From contig CAJUTK010000001.1 of assembly GCA_910589375.1 (NCBI GenBank), forward strand, positions 186,001 through 250,000: a stretch of DNA of 64,000 bases, written 5' to 3'. A program made the position numbers and the translations under genes. Numbering within the stretch: the first letter of the stretch is position 1; each line of letters starts with the position of its first letter. The notes below the pieces were generated by a model. It ran no database searches. It saw only the letters and a program-made list of their open reading frames with translations, and was not told the origin of the DNA. Origin of the DNA: an uncultured Bacilli bacterium (GTDB lineage Bacteria > Bacillota_I > Bacilli_A > RF39 > UBA660). Of this stretch, positions 60,345 through 64,000 are shown in pieces.

Positions 60345-60962
60345 ATGAATCCAAAATTTGAAAGAACAGAATTGTTTGATCATTATCATCAAAATATGAA
60401 CCCTTTTATGATTGTAACGGTTCCAGTAGATGTTACTAATGTTGTAAATTATTGCAAAATTCATAAAAATTTTTATGCAACTATGGGTTATTTAATAATG
60501 AAAGCAGTAAATCAAATAGATGCATTTAAGTGGAGATATGAAAATAATGAATTTCATTATTATTCTTCATTAGTACCAAGTTTTACTCAAAAATTGGGTG
60601 ATAACGAAATTGGTTATTTTGACTGTGAATATAACGAAGATTATGATGCATTTATTGCTCATTTCATAGAGAATCAAAATGACTTTTATCAACAAAAGAG
60701 TAGTACTTCTTTATCTCCTAGTAGTGCTATTTGGTTTTCTTGCATTCCTTGGTTTTCGATTACTTCTTTAGTACCTCCATTTGATAAAAATAACACAATT
60801 CCTCAGTTTATTTGGGATAAATATGAAGAAAAAAATGGTATTTATCAAGTTCATTTAATGATTTTAGTACATCATGGATTTGCCGATGGCTTTCATATAG
60901 CTAAGTTTTTAGAATTGCTAAATGAAGAAATAAAAAACTTTCAAAAGATAGAAAAGCTATAA
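60345..60962 (+). CDS. Chloramphenicol-acetyltransferase-family enzyme
   Basis: A 205-residue CAT-family O-acetyltransferase. It has RTELFDHYHQ near the N-terminus, the PVDVTN strand, FYATMGYLIMKAVNQI near 45-60, and the catalytic HHGFADGFH near 185, matching the HHxxxDGxH motif with the second His as base. CAT3 enzymes acetylate chloramphenicol, but the family also holds chromosomal acyltransferases with unknown acceptors, so resistance is not established. AAAGGAGG ribosome site. It stands directly after noc with terminators on both sides. Confidence 0.85.
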   Translation: MNPKFERTELFDHYHQNMNPFMIVTVPVDVTNVVNYCKIHKNFYATMGYLIMKAVNQIDAFKWRYENNEFHYYSSLVPSFTQKLGDNEIGYFDCEYNEDYDAFIAHFIENQNDFYQQKSSTSLSPSSAIWFSCIPWFSITSLVPPFDKNNTIPQFIWDKYEEKNGIYQVHLMILVHHGFADGFHIAKFLELLNEEIKNFQKIEKL

Positions 60963-60970
60963 GCTTTTTT
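60952..60970 (+). terminator. Terminator of the CAT-family gene
   Basis: Stem AAAAGCT/AGCTTTT, small loop and T tail, across the stop codon. Confidence 0.65.
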
Positions 60971-60972
60971 AT

Positions 60973-61001
60973 TTGCAAAAAAGCTTATTTTATATTATAA
61001 T
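60973..61001 (+). promoter_or_regulatory. Promoter of the right-edge repeat protein
   Basis: TTGCAA (60973-60978), a 17-base spacer and TATAAT (60996-61001), followed by GAGGGGG and ATG 61026. Confidence 0.8.
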
Positions 61002-61025
61002 ATGTGACTAATCGAGGGGGATTTT

Positions 61026-64000
61026 ATGTTAAGTTATGAAGAATTTAAAAAATTAGCACCAAGTGAAACTGTACAATTTGTAGATTTTGCGCTTCCATAT
61101 TTGGATTATTATGCAAGAGATAGTAGAACTTTAAACTTTAGAAGGTTAGATTCTAGCACAAATAGTTATTATAGTAAGTACTTTTTCTTATTACTTTATG
61201 CGATGGCTCAAAACCCAGACTATGAAACTTTTTTTAGTAAATTCGGTTTTGAAAAAGAACGTGTGAAAGTAGAAAAAGAAAGTATGACTTCTAATAAAAC
61301 AAAGGAGGAATTATTTACTTTAGCAGGAGCAATTATTCCAAACTTTGATGATACTACTAAATATGAGTCCTTGACACCTATTGATATCTTTATACCAATA
61401 TTAGATGGCTATTGGAATCGTTGCGGTCAAAGTATTTATGATAGTTTATTTCCAAGATGTCAATTTGGAAATTTTAAAAATGAGTTAGTGGAATATAATC
61501 AAGGTATTAAGGCAGAACAAGAAAGATTTTTAGAACAAGGAATATATGGAAATTTACCAATTACAGTTATTTCTTATTTAGAAACAGCTTCTAAAATAAG
61601 AAGTTTATTATTTCAAAAAGTAAGTAGTACACAAAATGAAATTTTAAAAAAACTAGAAGAAGATATTGTTCCTATATCTTTAGTTTTAGCTACTTATTAT
61701 TATAAAGATACTCCAATTTATGTAGAAGAAAATGTAAGTGAACAAACCGCTATTAAAGATTTTTTATCAACAAAAGGAATCACTTTAGACAAGATTCTTC
61801 AAAATTTATCTATTAGTATGGGAGTAAGAGAGGTATCTGAAACCCCAAGGAACTTAATTGCTATTAAAAATTTATATCAAGAATATTGTAGTGAAGGTTG
61901 TTTTCATGGAAAAGAGCAGGCTAGTGTCTCTGTTCGTGGAATATTAGAGAATGTTTTTAACCGTGAATTTACAGATAGTGTAGCAGTAGAGAAATTATTT
62001 GCTAAAATGAATTGCTATATTGGAATGTTTGAACATTTTGATCAAAATATTACACAATATATAGAAACGCAAAGACGTAATTATTCGGCTGAGTATGTAA
62101 AAAGTTTTTACGGGGATTTATCAAAAGAAGCTCGTGAATTTGCAGATTTTACTGCTAAAGTTTATCTTTTATTATTACAGAAAATGAAGGATAATAAGCA
62201 TAATTCTAAATTGTTATTTGCAGAGGATGATGCAGATACTTTAGCGCTTTTAATAGCTACTTATTATTTTGATGGCGATGTTAGCGAATTCTTTAAAGAT
62301 TATGGTATTACTTTAGATAAATTACTTGCTCTTTTAAATATAACTCTAACAAAAGATGAGATAGAAGCAGTAGAATTAAATCAAAAAGTATTAGTGGACC
62401 GTTATAGAAGATTCTTTTATGAAGGTGTTAATAGAGGTAAGGGTGCAAAAAGTCTTACCATTAATGACATTGCTCATAATCTTTGTAATAGAAACTTTAA
62501 TCGTAGTATAATTATGGAATCTATTTTCTCTGAATTAACAGATGAAATGGATTTAGAAAGTGATTTTTTAGGACAGTTACAAACACACTTAGAGCAAAAA
62601 GAACAAAACCGTAAAATGAAATTAACACAAAGATTATTCCGTGATATGCCTGTTGAAACAGTAGAAATTTTAGAGAATTCTTCTAGAGTACATACCTATT
62701 TATTAAAGCAGTTAAAAGGTTGGTCAGAAGAAGATATAAAATCCTTATCTTTATTGTTAGGAACTTTATTATCTTCTAATACAGATGCGAAAGCTTATTT
62801 ACAATATTTAGGATTTAGTGTATCTAGTGTTAGCTCTTATTTAAAAATTAATAGTAATGGTCTATTAAATTTCCCTATTGATATAGATTTATTATCTAAA
62901 GAATATGGAAACTATATTTTTGGTGGAAATAATAAAGATAAAAAAAGAGAAGAATTATCTCCTTCTGCACTTGCTAAAAATATTTTTGCAAAAGAAATTA
63001 ATAATAGTGTTGCCATTAGTAAATTTTTAGCGCATTTTAACCAAAGCTATAGTGAGTATTCAAATTTTGATGAAAACTATCAAGTGTACTTAGAAAAAAC
63101 GAAAGAAAGAAAACGAAAAGAAGAAGCAGAACAAGTTATTCGTTCTTACTCTTCGGCAGATTCTTATTTATTCAATGTATTTAAAATTTATCAAAGATTA
63201 AAAGTAGAGTTAGAAGAAGGAAGAATTCGTACAACTCTTATAACAGATGAAGATGATATTAAAGAGTTAAGTATGCTTCTTGGAATACTTTATGGTTCTA
63301 ATTCTTCAAATAAATTTTTTGCTAAAAATAATATAACATTAGAGGCTGTTTTAAAAGCTTGTAATCTTTCTGATTGTGATTTATTAAAAAATCTATATCA
63401 TGCTAACATAGACTTTTTAGAAGGAAAAGAAGCGTTTGGTAAATACTTAGAAAAAGATTCTCCTAATTATAGAGGAAGAAGAACAGAAGATGACTTTGCT
63501 AAAAGAATTTTTGATACAAGTATTAATGAAAGTATGCTTTTAGAGAATTTAGCGGTACAATTAGGTGCTAACTATGACATATTAAAAGAAGAAGTAGAAA
63601 CAGGAAAAGATTATGAATTATCGCTTACTATAGATGATAGAATTGCTTTATTATCAGGAGAAGCAGTAGATACTTTAGATTTAAGTGATATTAAAAGTGT
63701 ATTGCATTTTGGTAATTCTTTATCTGTCCATTCTAAATATATTCATGATGAACTTCCAAAATTAATGTTAAGCGATGTACATCAAGCTTCTATTGATACT
63801 ATTAATGGTATTATTAATAGGGTTTGTGAAAAGGAAGAAAATCAAGTATCACAAAAGAAAGGTTGGTTTGCTAGGTTATTCTCTGTTTCTGTAGATGAAC
63901 CTTCTTCACCAAAGTATGTATTAAATCCAGGAGCAGTAGAAGAATTAAAAGTAGCTATCGATACGAACATTTCTACTTTATCAAAGGAATTATTAGGATA
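61026..64000 (+). CDS. Very large helical repeat protein, Clp-N-like, right end open
   Basis: Open from ATG 61026 to the window edge (991 codons, no stop). It is acidic/Lys-rich and all-helical with no signal peptide. Four units recur every 170-190 residues. Each starts with a helix like LALLIATYYFDGD (near 216, 404, 572, 747), then a short GITLDKLLALL helix, and ends with a SVAVEKLFAKM-like helix. This resembles the helical repeat pair of the Clp ATPase N-domain. Near residue 955 a KKGWFARLF stretch precedes a new region. The rest, possibly an ATPase core, lies outside. Confidence 0.6.
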   Translation, partial: MLSYEEFKKLAPSETVQFVDFALPYLDYYARDSRTLNFRRLDSSTNSYYSKYFFLLLYAMAQNPDYETFFSKFGFEKERVKVEKESMTSNKTKEELFTLAGAIIPNFDDTTKYESLTPIDIFIPILDGYWNRCGQSIYDSLFPRCQFGNFKNELVEYNQGIKAEQERFLEQGIYGNLPITVISYLETASKIRSLLFQKVSSTQNEILKKLEEDIVPISLVLATYYYKDTPIYVEENVSEQTAIKDFLSTKGITLDKILQNLSISMGVREVSETPRNLIAIKNLYQEYCSEGCFHGKEQASVSVRGILENVFNREFTDSVAVEKLFAKMNCYIGMFEHFDQNITQYIETQRRNYSAEYVKSFYGDLSKEAREFADFTAKVYLLLLQKMKDNKHNSKLLFAEDDADTLALLIATYYFDGDVSEFFKDYGITLDKLLALLNITLTKDEIEAVELNQKVLVDRYRRFFYEGVNRGKGAKSLTINDIAHNLCNRNFNRSIIMESIFSELTDEMDLESDFLGQLQTHLEQKEQNRKMKLTQRLFRDMPVETVEILENSSRVHTYLLKQLKGWSEEDIKSLSLLLGTLLSSNTDAKAYLQYLGFSVSSVSSYLKINSNGLLNFPIDIDLLSKEYGNYIFGGNNKDKKREELSPSALAKNIFAKEINNSVAISKFLAHFNQSYSEYSNFDENYQVYLEKTKERKRKEEAEQVIRSYSSADSYLFNVFKIYQRLKVELEEGRIRTTLITDEDDIKELSMLLGILYGSNSSNKFFAKNNITLEAVLKACNLSDCDLLKNLYHANIDFLEGKEAFGKYLEKDSPNYRGRRTEDDFAKRIFDTSINESMLLENLAVQLGANYDILKEEVETGKDYELSLTIDDRIALLSGEAVDTLDLSDIKSVLHFGNSLSVHSKYIHDELPKLMLSDVHQASIDTINGIINRVCEKEENQVSQKKGWFARLFSVSVDEPSSPKYVLNPGAVEELKVAIDTNISTLSKELLG

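Noticed and set aside
1..64000. CRISPR arrays, insertion sequences or prophage
   Set aside because: No regularly spaced repeats with unique spacers, transposase genes or phage structural genes are seen in the window.

Overview
The window is very AT-rich DNA spanning the chromosomal replication origin of a low-GC, endospore-forming Firmicute. TGA acts as a stop codon (mnmG ends with it, overlapping rsmG), so the standard bacterial code applies and this is not a Mycoplasma-type genome. Gene order follows the Bacillus subtilis origin region closely. A mother-cell and forespore gene set is present (cotJ, mbl, spoIIID, spoIIQ, spoIID, spoVB-like, spoVT, bofA). I infer an uncultivated Bacilli-class lineage (RF39/RFN20/Erysipelotrichia-like); the sequence alone does not fix the taxon.

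Layout. Bases 1-2865 are an accessory minus-strand cluster: a truncated ATP-grasp gene, two unrecognised genes and an XRE regulator. A plus-strand lipoprotein, tRNA-His and the cotJ spore-coat genes follow. From 4768 to 10035, on the minus strand, lie mbl, spoIIID, spoIIQ, spoIID, a DUF1146 gene, rpiB and a spoVB-like flippase. From 10998 to 22700 are ftsH, tilS, a Big2 surface protein, ung, a small lipoprotein, rsmA, a 3D-domain protein, tatD and a T-box-controlled dut-metG operon. Next come spoVT, ppaC (plus strand) and mfd. The DNA-metabolism block pth, rsmI, trmN-like, ricT, holB, bofA, recR, ebfC, dnaX, tadA and SRP RNA follows, then a frameshifted lipoprotein gene, gyrA, gyrB, recF, comK, dnaN and dnaA.

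The origin lies at 43.7-45.6 kb, with ten TTATNCACA DnaA boxes in and near it. To its right, on the plus strand, are rpmH, rnpA, yidC and jag, then four tandem HipA/CtkA-like kinase paralogues. These are followed by pta, mnmE, a membrane protein, mnmG, rsmG, an unknown gene, noc, a CAT-family acetyltransferase and a large repeat protein that runs off the window. Nearly all genes point away from the origin, co-directional with replication.

Segregation and occlusion sites match the proteins. Two perfect parS palindromes flank the SRP RNA gene. A perfect Noc-binding palindrome lies inside rsmI. The ParB-family gene right of the origin carries the four Noc-type specificity residues; it also carries a large repeat-bearing linker not typical of Noc. 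The most novel-looking items are the kinase quartet, the expanded Noc, comK inserted between dnaN and recF beside a DnaA box, the fused CotJA-CotJB protein and the giant repeat protein at the right edge.
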